Below the pieces are notes generated by a model. It was not told where the DNA came from and did no database searches. It saw only the letters and a list, made by a program, of their open reading frames with translations. Below, one piece after another: positions 43,041 through 52,416 of a stretch of DNA of 64,000 nt. A program made the position numbers and the translations under genes. The stretch comes from Inediibacterium massiliense (GTDB lineage Bacteria; Bacillota; Clostridia; Peptostreptococcales; Thermotaleaceae): the NCBI RefSeq assembly GCF_001282725.1, contig NZ_LN876587.1, positions 82,108-146,107 of the forward strand. The letters are read 5' to 3'. The number at the start of each line of letters is the position of its first letter. Within the stretch, counting starts at the first letter, position 1.

Positions 43041-44201
43041 ATGAAGGTAGAAAAAATAAAATACAATGGGCATGAATTATTTAATAATTTAGAGATAGAT
43101 TTTAAAGATTCCAATGAAGATATATTAAATACCATTGTTATTATTGGTGAAAATGGAGCTGGAAAAACTACTTTATTAAAAAGCATTTATGATGCTTTTG
43201 ATATAGATGAACGAGGTTATAAGGAATTAGAAGATAATAAAGTGGAATTAACTCCTGCATTATATACAGCAACTGTGAAGTTAGAGGATAATGAATTTGG
43301 AACGTTATATAATAATTTACTAGGATCTAGAATAGATGCTAATGAAAATGATCCTAAGATTGTATATATGCCAACAGAAATTAATTTTGAAAAGATTAAT
43401 AAAGTGGATAATACGTTAAATTTCACACCAGATTTTAGAAATATAATTGATCAAAATATGACTCAAAATATACCATCATTCATAGCCACTAAAATAAATA
43501 AAGAAATATTTAAAAATAGAGATAAAACCATAGGTGAGGTTATAGATAAAGTTTGTAAGGACATAAATAGCATATTTTCTATTATGGATTTAGATGTTCA
43601 GTTAGTAGGGCTTTCTGAAACTAATGAAACAAAGCCTATATTTAGAAATAGCTTAGGAACTGAATTTGATATTACTGGATTATCTTCAGGGGAAAAACAA
43701 TTATTTTTACGTGCATTATCATTAAAATTTTTAGAGGTAAATAATTCGGTGATTTTAATTGATGAACCTGAAATATCTCTGCATCCAGGGTGGCAAAGAA
43801 AGATCATTGATGTATATGAAAATATAGGTGAGAACAATCAATTAATTATTGCAACACATTCTCCACATATTATTGGTGATATAGAATCAAAACAATTGCG
43901 TGTTATAAAGAAAGAAAAAGAGGGTATTAAACTTGTTGACAATAATGAGTTAAATGAAACTTATGGAAAAAACATAGGTGATATATTAAGCACAACTATG
44001 AGAGTGGATAGCTTAAGAAATGAGGATATTACTAGTAAACTAAATAAAGCTTATGAATTGTTAAATAAAAATTTATATGATACAGAAGAATTTAATGAAA
44101 TATTTAATTATCTAAGAAAATATTTAGGAGATTTAGATAAAGATATTATGAGAATAAGACTAGATATATCTGTTAGGAATAAGAAAAATGCTGAAGGTTA
44201 A
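43041..44201 (+). CDS. ptuA: Septu ATPase PtuA
   Basis: The 386-residue AAA ATPase is of the ABC/OLD type. Walker A is GENGAGKTT (about 36-44), the signature is LSSGEKQLFLRA (about 213-224), Walker B is VILIDEPEISLHPGW (about 236-250), and the H-loop is ATHSPHII. It lies directly before an HNH gene and overlaps it by 14 bases, the make-up of the Septu defence system. ATG 43041 is ten bases after AGGAG; ATG 43035 is possible. It is inserted between hsdS and hsdR with the same orientation. Confidence 0.82.
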   Translation: MKVEKIKYNGHELFNNLEIDFKDSNEDILNTIVIIGENGAGKTTLLKSIYDAFDIDERGYKELEDNKVELTPALYTATVKLEDNEFGTLYNNLLGSRIDANENDPKIVYMPTEINFEKINKVDNTLNFTPDFRNIIDQNMTQNIPSFIATKINKEIFKNRDKTIGEVIDKVCKDINSIFSIMDLDVQLVGLSETNETKPIFRNSLGTEFDITGLSSGEKQLFLRALSLKFLEVNNSVILIDEPEISLHPGWQRKIIDVYENIGENNQLIIATHSPHIIGDIESKQLRVIKKEKEGIKLVDNNELNETYGKNIGDILSTTMRVDSLRNEDITSKLNKAYELLNKNLYDTEEFNEIFNYLRKYLGDLDKDIMRIRLDISVRNKKNAEG

Positions 44202-44793
44202 TAAAGAACAAGAACCAAACTTTCTATTAGAATATAAGAAAAAATATACTCCTAAATCATGGATAGATTACGATAAGGACAATATTAGAAATCAAATCAA
44301 GGAAAATATATTAGTTATAGAGCAAGAAGAATATTGTCCTTATTGTGAAAAGAGAATATATGACAATCATGATGGTCATATAGAGCATATTATGCCAAGA
44401 GATAAATATCCAAATAAGTTTCAGAATTATGATAATCTTTTAGTGTCATGTAATCAAAAAAATAGTTGTGGAATGTATAAAAAAAATGAGTATGATGATG
44501 AGTTTATAAATCCAGTTATAGAAAATCCAGAGGATTATTTTAATTACAATATTGCCAATGGAGAGCTAATACCAAAAATCAATGATGAAAACAGTAATAA
44601 ATATATAAGGGCAGACTATACAATAAATACTTTAAACTTGAATTGTTATGAGTTAAAGGAAGCTAGAAAAGCTTTGATAGATATACTAGAGGTATATAGA
44701 GAAAATTATGATGAATATAAGGAGTATTTACAATTCTTTTTAGATGATGGTCATAACTTTCCAAGTTTAATAAAATTATATATGCAATTGTAG
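44188..44793 (+). CDS. ptuB: Septu HNH endonuclease PtuB
   Basis: The 201-residue protein has zinc ligands Cys50 and Cys53 (CPYC), the HNH core HDGHIEHIMPRDKYP (about 61-75) followed by YDNLLVSCNQKNSCG (Asn83, Cys88, Cys94). This is the TIGR02646/PtuB pattern also seen with retron Ec78. It is the effector nuclease that acts with PtuA when phage DNA replication is sensed. It overlaps ptuA and is followed by hsdR after 12 bases. Confidence 0.85.
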   Translation: MLKVNKEQEPNFLLEYKKKYTPKSWIDYDKDNIRNQIKENILVIEQEEYCPYCEKRIYDNHDGHIEHIMPRDKYPNKFQNYDNLLVSCNQKNSCGMYKKNEYDDEFINPVIENPEDYFNYNIANGELIPKINDENSNKYIRADYTINTLNLNCYELKEARKALIDILEVYRENYDEYKEYLQFFLDDGHNFPSLIKLYMQL

Positions 44794-44805
44794 AAGGGGG
44801 ATAAT

Positions 44806-47787
44806 ATGTTACCTAAGGAAAGAAACTTAGAAGAAAGCATTGAGAATTGTTTAGTTTCAGCAGGATATGAACAAGGACATTCTCAGGAGTTTGATTTACA
44901 ATATTGTTTATTTCCTGAGGATTTATTCAGATTTTTAGAAGCGACTCAAAGGGAATTATTAGAGGAGTTTAGATTTAATAGAGGAACTAACTGGAAGAAG
45001 GCTTTTTTAGATTTAGTGAATTCAAATATAAATAAAAGAGGACTCATTCATGTTTTAAGAAATGGTATTGAAGATATCATGATGAACGGTAATTTTAAGC
45101 TATTTTATAATAAGCCTAATTTAAGTTCCAATAAAACAGATTTGAAGAATTATAAAGAAAATATATTTAAAATTACAAGGCAGCTTAAATATAGTACTAA
45201 AAATAATAATACTTTAGATGTAGTGTTATCTTTAAATGGTTTTCCTATTATAGTTATGGAACTTAAAAATCAATTTACAGGACAAAATGTTTATAATGCC
45301 ATAAGACAGTTTAAAGAGGATAGAGATCCAAAGGAAAAGTTATTTGGATTTAATGAAAGAGTATTAGCTTATTTTGCTGTAGATACGGATGAAGTATATA
45401 TGACTACACAGATTAAAGGAGCTAAGACTTTCTTTTTGCCCTTTAATAAAGGATATAATAGGGGTAAAGGAAATCCATCAGTAGAAGGCAAGGAAAAGAC
45501 TTGCTATCTTTGGGAGGATATATTAACAAAGGATAGTTTGCTAGATATTATTAAGAGATTTTATTTTATACAGGAGGATTCAAAGAAAAATAAAAGGGCT
45601 ATTTTTCCGAGGTATCATCAGCTAGATGCTGTAAGAAAAATTGTAGCTGATTTAGAAGTTCATAAGGCAGGACTAAATTATCTTATAGAGCATAGTGCAG
45701 GAAGTGGCAAGACCAATACAATAGCGTGGACAGCCCATAGATTATCAAGTTTACATGATGAAGAGGATCATGCAATATTTGATTCAGTTATTGTAGTTAC
45801 GGATAGAAAGGTACTGGATAAACAGCTTCAAGATGCTATATATCAGCTTGAGCATAAAAATGGATTAGTTATTAAAATAGATGATAAGAAAAATTCAACA
45901 GATTTAGCCGATGCTATAACAAGTGGTATTAAGATTATCATTACTACAATACAAAAGTTTCCTTATGCCCTTGAAAAGATTAAAGAATTAGAAAAGAGAA
46001 AATATGCTGTGATTATTGATGAGGCTCATTCCTCTACAGCAGGTGAAAATATGAGTGCTTTAAAAGAAACTTTGGCTGGTAAGACTTTAGATGAAGCGGC
46101 TAGAGAGCAGGCAGATGAAGAAAAAAATGAAAAATCTAGTATGGATAAGATGTCTGAGTTAATTGAAAAAAGGACAGATTTGAAAAATATCAGTTTCTTT
46201 GCATTTACTGCAACACCTAAAAATAAGACAATGCAGATATTCGGAAGAATTGGACAAGATGGAAAGCCCCATGAATTTCACTTATATTCTATGAAGCAAG
46301 CAATAGAAGAAAAATTTATATTAGATGTCCTAAAGAATTATATGCCAGTGAGTGTTTATTATAAGGTTGGAAAGAAAATAGAAGATAATCCTGAATTTGA
46401 TAAGGGTGAAGCTAAAAGAGCTATTAATAAGTTTGTTAGCTTAAATGCACATAATATAAGACAAAAGGTTGAAACTATAGTAGATGATTTTGTGGAAAAC
46501 AGAGTGATGTGGATAGGTGGAAAGGCTAAGGCAATGCTTGTTACTGCCAGTAGACTTCATGCTGTAAGATATAAAATAGCAATAGATAAATATATAAAAG
46601 AAAAGGGATATGATATAAAAGCATTAGTGGCCTTTTCAGGAACTGTTAATGATGAAGGGGAAGAATATACTGAAGTATCTATGAATAAAGAAGTAGCTTT
46701 AGATATTACGGAAACAAATTTACCTAAAATATTTGATAAGGATGAGTTTAAGATTCTTATTGTTGCAGAAAAATATCAGACGGGATTTGACCAACCAAAG
46801 CTTTGTGCTATGTATGTAGATAAGAAGTTAGATGGTGTAAAAACTGTACAAACTTTATCAAGATTAAATAGAATTTATCCTGATAAACAAACATTTATAT
46901 TAGATTTTCAGAATTCAGTAGAAGATATTCAAGAAGCATACAAGCCTTATTTCGAAATGACTAATATTGATAGAGTTACAGATCCAAATGTAGTAAATGA
47001 TTTATGGTATCAGTTACACGAATATGGAATATATCATGATGAAGAAGTAAATGATTTTGCAATTCTTTTTTATAAAGATAAAAGAACTAATTCTCAGGAT
47101 GGAAAAATGAACAACATAATAGATAAAGGTGTTGAAAGATACTGCTTTTTAGAAGAGCAAGATGAAAAAGAAGCAGATGAATTTAAGAAAAAAGCCCAGA
47201 AGTACATAACTTTTTATAATTTCTTACTTCAAATATATCCTCTAAAAAACCTAAATCTTTTAAGATTACAGGTGTATTTAGTAGCTTTATTGAAGAAGTT
47301 ACCTAAGAAAGGTAAAGAAAGGATAAAACTTGATGATATTTTAAGTTTAGATTATTACAAATTGCAAAAGTTGGGTAAGGATGAAAAGATAGGTTCAGAT
47401 ATATCATTAACTTATGGTGATGGTGAATTAGTTGGAATATCAGAAAATGCTTCGTCTCGTATTAAAGAAGATCAAGAAGAGTATTTAGATGATATAATAA
47501 AAAGAATCAATGATGTATTTGGAATAGGACTTACAGAAGAAGATAAAATAGTTATAGACCACTATGAAGAAATGTTTAAACAGGATAAAAATATTATGGA
47601 TATAGCTAAGGCGAATAGTTACGAAGACTTAGTAAATACATTTGCTAAGAGCTATTTTAAAAGAGGTATTGTCAAAGCCAAAAATAGAAATGACAGGTTA
47701 GTTAAAGAAATATTAACTAATGCAAATCTTCAAAACTTTATGGTTCACTATTTAGCTGCAAGAATATATGATGAGGCAAATAGATAA
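44806..47787 (+). CDS. hsdR: Type I restriction system endonuclease/translocase subunit
   Basis: In this 993-residue protein the N-terminal nuclease site is TLDVVLSLNG then FPIIVMELKNQ (Asp and Glu-x-Lys, about 136-156). Walker A is HSAGSGKTN (about 296-304), the DEAH box is IIDEAHSS (about 404-411), SAT-like FAFTATPK follows, and motif VI lies near QTLSRLNRIYP. The length is typical. The subunit moves DNA and cuts unmethylated targets. It starts 12 bases after ptuB behind GAAGGGGG, so the Septu pair is inside the same transcription unit. Confidence 0.93.
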   Translation: MLPKERNLEESIENCLVSAGYEQGHSQEFDLQYCLFPEDLFRFLEATQRELLEEFRFNRGTNWKKAFLDLVNSNINKRGLIHVLRNGIEDIMMNGNFKLFYNKPNLSSNKTDLKNYKENIFKITRQLKYSTKNNNTLDVVLSLNGFPIIVMELKNQFTGQNVYNAIRQFKEDRDPKEKLFGFNERVLAYFAVDTDEVYMTTQIKGAKTFFLPFNKGYNRGKGNPSVEGKEKTCYLWEDILTKDSLLDIIKRFYFIQEDSKKNKRAIFPRYHQLDAVRKIVADLEVHKAGLNYLIEHSAGSGKTNTIAWTAHRLSSLHDEEDHAIFDSVIVVTDRKVLDKQLQDAIYQLEHKNGLVIKIDDKKNSTDLADAITSGIKIIITTIQKFPYALEKIKELEKRKYAVIIDEAHSSTAGENMSALKETLAGKTLDEAAREQADEEKNEKSSMDKMSELIEKRTDLKNISFFAFTATPKNKTMQIFGRIGQDGKPHEFHLYSMKQAIEEKFILDVLKNYMPVSVYYKVGKKIEDNPEFDKGEAKRAINKFVSLNAHNIRQKVETIVDDFVENRVMWIGGKAKAMLVTASRLHAVRYKIAIDKYIKEKGYDIKALVAFSGTVNDEGEEYTEVSMNKEVALDITETNLPKIFDKDEFKILIVAEKYQTGFDQPKLCAMYVDKKLDGVKTVQTLSRLNRIYPDKQTFILDFQNSVEDIQEAYKPYFEMTNIDRVTDPNVVNDLWYQLHEYGIYHDEEVNDFAILFYKDKRTNSQDGKMNNIIDKGVERYCFLEEQDEKEADEFKKKAQKYITFYNFLLQIYPLKNLNLLRLQVYLVALLKKLPKKGKERIKLDDILSLDYYKLQKLGKDEKIGSDISLTYGDGELVGISENASSRIKEDQEEYLDDIIKRINDVFGIGLTEEDKIVIDHYEEMFKQDKNIMDIAKANSYEDLVNTFAKSYFKRGIVKAKNRNDRLVKEILTNANLQNFMVHYLAARIYDEANR

Positions 47788-47816
47788 TATTATAAAGAAA
47801 GAGAAGTGAGCAATTA

Positions 47817-47933
47817 ATGGAAGATATTAAATATGAAATAGTAGAAACAATAGGAGCAATTTTAGAATGATCAAAAGGTTGGACAGAGGAATTAAAGAAG
47901 CTTAGAGATGTATTAAATAATATGGATTTATAA
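47817..47933 (+). pseudogene. YdbC/PC4-like coactivator remnant
   Basis: The frame MEDIKYEIVETIGAILE is interrupted by TGA at 47868 and goes on with SKGWTEELKKLRDVLNNMDL. I recall the PC4/YdbC single-strand DNA-binding family with the same beginning and end but about 40 residues between them, so this is an internally deleted copy with a nonsense codon. Confidence 0.5.
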
Positions 47934-47980
47934 GGTGCCAGTGTATTATCAAAAGCAATAAGACAGGGGATGTAGGTAAT

Positions 47981-48973
47981 ATGTACATTATCAAAAATAA
48001 ACAAGCGGAGAAAATTGAATCAGTTACTTTTTATGAACTTGGTATGCAGGAAAATGATATAGAGGAGATTTTAAGATGTAGTATTGATATGCTTTGTGAC
48101 GATGAAGAATCAATGCTTATTGTAGGTAGACAAGTTCAAAATGAAAAATTGGGACGAAGTGATTTAACTGCTGTTGATAATAACGGAAATATCGTATTGA
48201 TAGAAATTAAGAGAGATCGTAGAGATATTGAAAATAGGAAAGAGGCTTTTGAATTTCAGGCTATTCGTTATGCTGCAAGTTATGCAACGATTGAAAGTAC
48301 CGATGATCTTGTGAAAAAAGTTTATGCTCCTTATATTGAGAAATACCGCAGTGAATTTGAACTTGGAGAACTTACTTCATATGAATTAGGAATCAGGAAA
48401 TTAAATGAATTTTTAAAGGTCAATGAGGCAGAAAATACTTTTAATAAAAAGCAAAAGATCATTCTTGTAGCATCTGATTTTGATGAACAGACTCTTTCAG
48501 CTGTGGCATGGCTTAATAGTAACCATGTTGATATGAGCTGTTATAAGCTTACTCCTTATAAGATAAATGAACAAATTTATTTACATACAGAAAAATTACT
48601 ACCAGTGACTAATTACGATGATTATTATGTAAATCTAATGGATAAATCAGTTTCTTCTATTGTGAAGGAAAATAAAAATATCACACGAAGATCACTACCT
48701 AAAATTGATGCTATGCTTGATTGGGGAGTTGTAAAAGAGGGAGATGTTATTGTTGCAAAAGATAGAGACGATGAAGGGACTCTTTTGGCTAATGGAAATG
48801 TAAAGGTAGATGGAAAAGCAATGTCTATGCAGGTATGGTTAAAAGAGCTGTATGGATGGTCAAGCGTTCAGACTTATGTATTTGCAGTACATAAAGAAAG
48901 TGGCAAGACATTAGCACAGATACGAGAAGAATATATGGAGAAGCAAGCAAAGATAGATTCTGAAGAAGTATAA
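47981..48973 (+). CDS. PD-(D/E)XK nuclease-like protein with RAMA domain
   Basis: In this 330-residue protein, residues 60-85 (GRSDLTAVDNNGNIVLIEIK) show the Asp...Glu-x-Lys active site of a RecB/NucS-like nuclease fold. Residues 245-325 (WGVVKEGDVIVAKDRDDEGT...MSMQVWLKELYGW) match the RAMA domain, which is common with restriction and modification proteins. It lies just behind the type I operon and likely belongs to the same defence island, perhaps as a modification-dependent nuclease. Confidence 0.7.
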   Translation: MYIIKNKQAEKIESVTFYELGMQENDIEEILRCSIDMLCDDEESMLIVGRQVQNEKLGRSDLTAVDNNGNIVLIEIKRDRRDIENRKEAFEFQAIRYAASYATIESTDDLVKKVYAPYIEKYRSEFELGELTSYELGIRKLNEFLKVNEAENTFNKKQKIILVASDFDEQTLSAVAWLNSNHVDMSCYKLTPYKINEQIYLHTEKLLPVTNYDDYYVNLMDKSVSSIVKENKNITRRSLPKIDAMLDWGVVKEGDVIVAKDRDDEGTLLANGNVKVDGKAMSMQVWLKELYGWSSVQTYVFAVHKESGKTLAQIREEYMEKQAKIDSEEV

Positions 48974-49152
48974 GTAAAATACCTCTATTTTGCGTCAAAA
49001 TCATTAAGCTTGAAAAGCAAGGCTAATGCCTGAATCCAAATATTCCATTTGTGGGGGAGTAGAACTATATGTTTTACTTCTTTTTCATGTCCATTTTCAG
49101 AACTTTGGGAAAAGCTGTTTAGTCGGATTGAGTTTAGAGGAATTTTTAAAAT
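48974..49152 (+). other. Non-coding junction between the nuclease gene and a recombinase remnant
   Basis: I see no gene or strong signal in this stretch; it probably is decayed sequence upstream of the recombinase remnant. Confidence 0.4.
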
Positions 49153-49932
49153 GAATACTTAAGTGGAAAAGGAAGTTTCACTATAGCAAAAGAACTGAAT
49201 GAAGATAAAATACCTACCATAGGAAAAGGAAAATGGCATGATACTACCATTTTAGGAATATTAAAGAATGAAAAATATAAAGGAGATGCATTACTGCAAA
49301 AGACATATACTGTTGATTTTCTTACAAAGAAAAGAGTGGAAAATAACGGTGAAGTTCCACAATACTATGTAGAGGAAAGTCATCCTGCAATTATTGATAA
49401 AGAAATGTGGGAAGCAGTTCAGCTTGAAATAGAGAGAAGAAGAAACTTTGCAAGAGAACATGGAATAGTTAAAGTGGATTATGCTACAATCACTAATCCT
49501 TTTGCAGGAAAAGTTATTTGTGGACATTGTGGTAGTGTTTTTGGAAGAAAGGTTTGGAATTCTAATGATGAAAGATTTAGAAAAGTTGTTTGGATGTGTA
49601 ATAAACGGTATGCAGTAAAAGGGAAGAAAGGCTGTAATAATAAACATGTATATGATAAGGTTTTATATCAAGCCTTTATAAATGCTTTTAATGCCATGAT
49701 TGAAAACAAAGATTATTTTATGGAGAAGTGGAAGAAGAATTTAGAAAGTGACAATGTTTTAGTAAGGTATAAGGCAAAGCAGTTCATAAAGATTTTTTAA
49801 AATGCAAAATCGATAGAAAAGTTTGATACGGATTTGTTTTTTAGTATAGTGGAGAAGATGGAAGTGTTTGATGGTGAGAAGATTATTGTAAGCTTGCTTG
49901 ATGAGACGGAGATTGAGGTTGTAATTGAATAG
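49153..49932 (+). pseudogene. Large serine recombinase, C-terminal half
   Basis: From 49153 the frame reads EYLSGKGSFTIAKELNEDKI, then the zinc ribbon (CGHCGSVFGRK...WMCNK) and the coiled coil. It meets TAA at 49798 and continues in the same frame to TAG at 49930. The catalytic domain is missing. An intact part from 49336 could give a 154-residue fragment. It closes the right border of the defence island. Confidence 0.75.
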
Positions 49933-50111
49933 AAATTAAGCTGACTGCTAATTGAGAAAGTTCATTTTCTTAGTTAGCTTTTTTAGATTTTAAAATTAAA
50001 AAAATTGATAATATAAATATATTATTGGTACATAAATGTGTATTAATGGTATTGAAATGTTTAATAGGAACATATATAATTACTAAATAATGAAAGAGTG
50101 GAGGTAATGTT
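49933..50111 (+). other. Intergenic stretch with a weak hairpin
   Basis: GCTGACT...TTAGTTAGCTTTTTTAG forms a weak terminator-like structure near 49940-49987. The rest is AT-rich promoter-like DNA before the HTH gene. Confidence 0.4.
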
Positions 50112-50330
50112 ATGGCATTTAATTATAATAAACTTTGGAAATTACTTATAGATAAAAATATGAATAAGGTTGCACTTAGAGATGCGATTAATATTACACC
50201 AGCTAAACTTAGTAAAAGTCAGTCTGTAAATATGCAGATCCTTGCAAGGATTTGTAAAGAGTTAGAATGTAATATTGGAGATATAGTTGATTATATACCT
50301 GATGTAGAGGAGGAAAATGATTATGAATAA
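50112..50330 (+). CDS. Cro/CI-type HTH protein
   Basis: The 72-residue protein has the short XRE fold WKLLIDKNMNKVALRDAINI...LARICKELECNIGDIVDYIP, the YozG-like minimal type. GGAGG lies ten bases before ATG 50112. It overlaps the rhuM-type gene and may regulate it. Confidence 0.8.
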   Translation: MAFNYNKLWKLLIDKNMNKVALRDAINITPAKLSKSQSVNMQILARICKELECNIGDIVDYIPDVEEENDYE

Positions 50331-51174
50331 AAATAATAATAAACTTCAAATAAGAAACAGTACAGCAGAATTTTTAATTTTTACTTCACAAGCAGGAGCA
50401 AATTCCATTGAAGTTATGGCTGTAGATGATAATGTGTGGTTAACACAAGAAATGATAGCAACCCTTTACGAAAAAGGTCGTTCAACCATTACAGAGCATT
50501 TAAAAAATATTTTTTTAGATGGTGAATTAGATGAAAATTCAGTATGTCGGAAATTCCGACGAACTGGTTCTGATGGAAAACAATATAAAATTAAATTTTA
50601 TAATCTAGAAGCGGTTATTGCAATTGGATTTAGGACTAATTCTGAGAGGGCAATAGTTTTTCGTCAGTGGGCAACTTCTGTACTTAAAGATTTTTCTATT
50701 CGCGGTTATGTTATGGATAAGGAAAGGTTAAAAAATGGAACATTTTTAAATGAAGATTATTTTGATCATTTGCTTGAAGAAATTAGAGAAATAAGAGCAA
50801 GTGAAAGAAGATTCTATCAAAAAATAACAGATATTTATGCAACAGCAATGGATTATTCGGCTAATGCTTTAACAACAAAAACATTTTTTAAAACTGTTCA
50901 AAATAAATTACACTTTGCAATACATGGTAAAACAGCAGCAGAACTTATAATGGATAGAGCAAATGCAGGAAAAGAAAATATGGGATTAACTACTTGGAGA
51001 AATGCACCTAAAGGTAAAATAGTAAAGAGAGATGTTTATGTTGCTAAAAATTATCTAACTTTAGATGAAATAGATTCATTAAATAGAATAGTAACTATGT
51101 ATCTTGATTATGCTGAAAACCAAGCAAAAAGAAAAATACCCATGACAATGGAAGCTTGGACATATATTAATTGA
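50323..51174 (+). CDS. RhuM-family virulence protein, 3' truncated
   Basis: The 283-residue protein has the RhuM/BRO-like start (NSIEVMAVDDNVWLTQEMIA) with a DNA-binding look, RKFRRTGSDGKQYKIKFYNL and the long helical part ending KRKIPMTMEAWTYIN. Typical RhuM proteins go on for about 40-60 residues with a further helix after MTM-W. The end coincides with the junction to a WYL regulator remnant. ATG 50323 was chosen as nine bases from AGAGGAGG. Confidence 0.7.
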   Translation: MNKNNNKLQIRNSTAEFLIFTSQAGANSIEVMAVDDNVWLTQEMIATLYEKGRSTITEHLKNIFLDGELDENSVCRKFRRTGSDGKQYKIKFYNLEAVIAIGFRTNSERAIVFRQWATSVLKDFSIRGYVMDKERLKNGTFLNEDYFDHLLEEIREIRASERRFYQKITDIYATAMDYSANALTTKTFFKTVQNKLHFAIHGKTAAELIMDRANAGKENMGLTTWRNAPKGKIVKRDVYVAKNYLTLDEIDSLNRIVTMYLDYAENQAKRKIPMTMEAWTYIN

Positions 51175-51718
51175 TTTAGCATCTCATTATAAAGGGACAC
51201 TTGCTCCTAAAATAGAACTAATTAGAGCGGCAATAGATGAAAGTAAGTTGATAGAATTTGACTATTACTGTTATTCCGGAGAAAGTACTAGAGTAGTTGA
51301 ACCATATTTATTAGTTTTTCAATGGTCAAGTTGGTATATATGGGGGTTTTGTAGAAATAGAAAAGATTTCAGACTCTTTAAACTTAACCGTTTATTGAAT
51401 TTGAGAAGTATATCAGAAATTTATACAAAACGAAAAGTTCCTTCTATACAAAAGCAGATAGAGCAAGTTTTTGAAAATAAAATTCATTTAGTGGCAGAGT
51501 TTGATACTTCAGTAAAGTGGAGATTGATTGAGGAATATGGAATAGATAGTTTTAGTGTACTTGCAGATGGGAAAATACATTTTGAGTTTGATTTTGCAAG
51601 TAAAGATAATTTATTCGGATGAATATTAAGTTTTAGTGATAAAGTTAAAATAATTAGCCCCGCATCAATTAAAGAAGAATTTATAAAAATAATAGAAAAT
51701 ATTAAAAGAATATATTAG
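51170..51718 (+). pseudogene. WYL-domain transcriptional regulator, 5' truncated with nonsense codon
   Basis: The frame reads IDLASHYKGTLAPKIELIRA, then EFDYYCYSGESTRVVEPYLLVFQ split over the WYL domain, and NLFG followed by TGA at 51620 where related proteins have Trp. It then continues SFSDKVKIISPASIKEEF to 51718. The HTH domain and first half are absent. It begins exactly at the end of the rhuM frame, so one deletion probably removed the end of one gene and the start of the other. Confidence 0.75.
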
Positions 51719-51784
51719 AAACATGACATACAGTTGTCGTGTTTCTTTTGCTATACTATATAAAAAGAAAAGGAGATTATTATA

Positions 51785-52051
51785 ATGATAGAATCGAGAT
51801 GTGGAATAAAATGCAGTGTATGTGAGTATAAAGAAAAAATAAATTGCACAGGATGCATTAATATTGAAAAGCCATTTTGGGGTAACAGTTGTACTGTAAA
51901 GTCATGTTGTGAGGATAAAGGTATTGCAAATTGCGGACTTTGTAATAGTTTTCCATGCCATATATTAAAACAATTTTCTTATGATGAGGAACAAGGAGAT
52001 GATGGTGCCAGAATAAAGCAATGTAAATGTTGGTGTAAAGGAGCAAAATAA
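51785..52051 (+). CDS. DUF3795 cysteine-rich protein
   Basis: The 88-residue protein has a pattern of twelve or more cysteines: CGIKCSVCEYKEKINCTGC near the start and CGLCNSFPCHILKQF in the middle, as in DUF3795. Metal binding is likely. It is followed at once by the YjbR-like gene. The function is unknown. Confidence 0.8.
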   Translation: MIESRCGIKCSVCEYKEKINCTGCINIEKPFWGNSCTVKSCCEDKGIANCGLCNSFPCHILKQFSYDEEQGDDGARIKQCKCWCKGAK

Positions 52052-52052
52052 T

Positions 52053-52415
52053 ATGAATTACTTATGGTTAGATGAATATTTATTAGCTATGAAAGGTGTT
52101 ACAAAAGATTTTAAAGAAGAATGGCAGTGGACTAGATACTTGATAGGAAATAAAATGTTTGCAGCTATATGTAAAGATGAATCAGGTAAAGATTCTATAA
52201 TTACTATAAAACTAAATCCTGCAGATGGTGATTTTTTAAGAACTCAATTCCAAGATATTAAACCTGGATATTATATGAATAAAATACATTGGAATTCTAT
52301 TAATTTAGAAGGAGCTGTACCTGATGATCTTATGAAGGATATTACAAAACAATCATACCAATTGGTATTTAAAGGTTTAACTAAAAAAATTCAAAAGGAA
52401 ATTGAGGAGAGTTAA
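52053..52415 (+). CDS. MmcQ/YjbR-family protein
   Basis: The 120-residue protein has the CyaY-like DNA-binding fold: WTRYLIGNKMFAAICKD, SIITIKLNPADGDFLR and PGYYMNKIHWNSINLEG, the conserved core of YjbR. It starts two bases after DUF3795 behind AAAGGAG and is followed by the GyrI-like gene. The function in the cell is unknown. Confidence 0.82.
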   Translation: MNYLWLDEYLLAMKGVTKDFKEEWQWTRYLIGNKMFAAICKDESGKDSIITIKLNPADGDFLRTQFQDIKPGYYMNKIHWNSINLEGAVPDDLMKDITKQSYQLVFKGLTKKIQKEIEES

Positions 52416-52416
52416 T

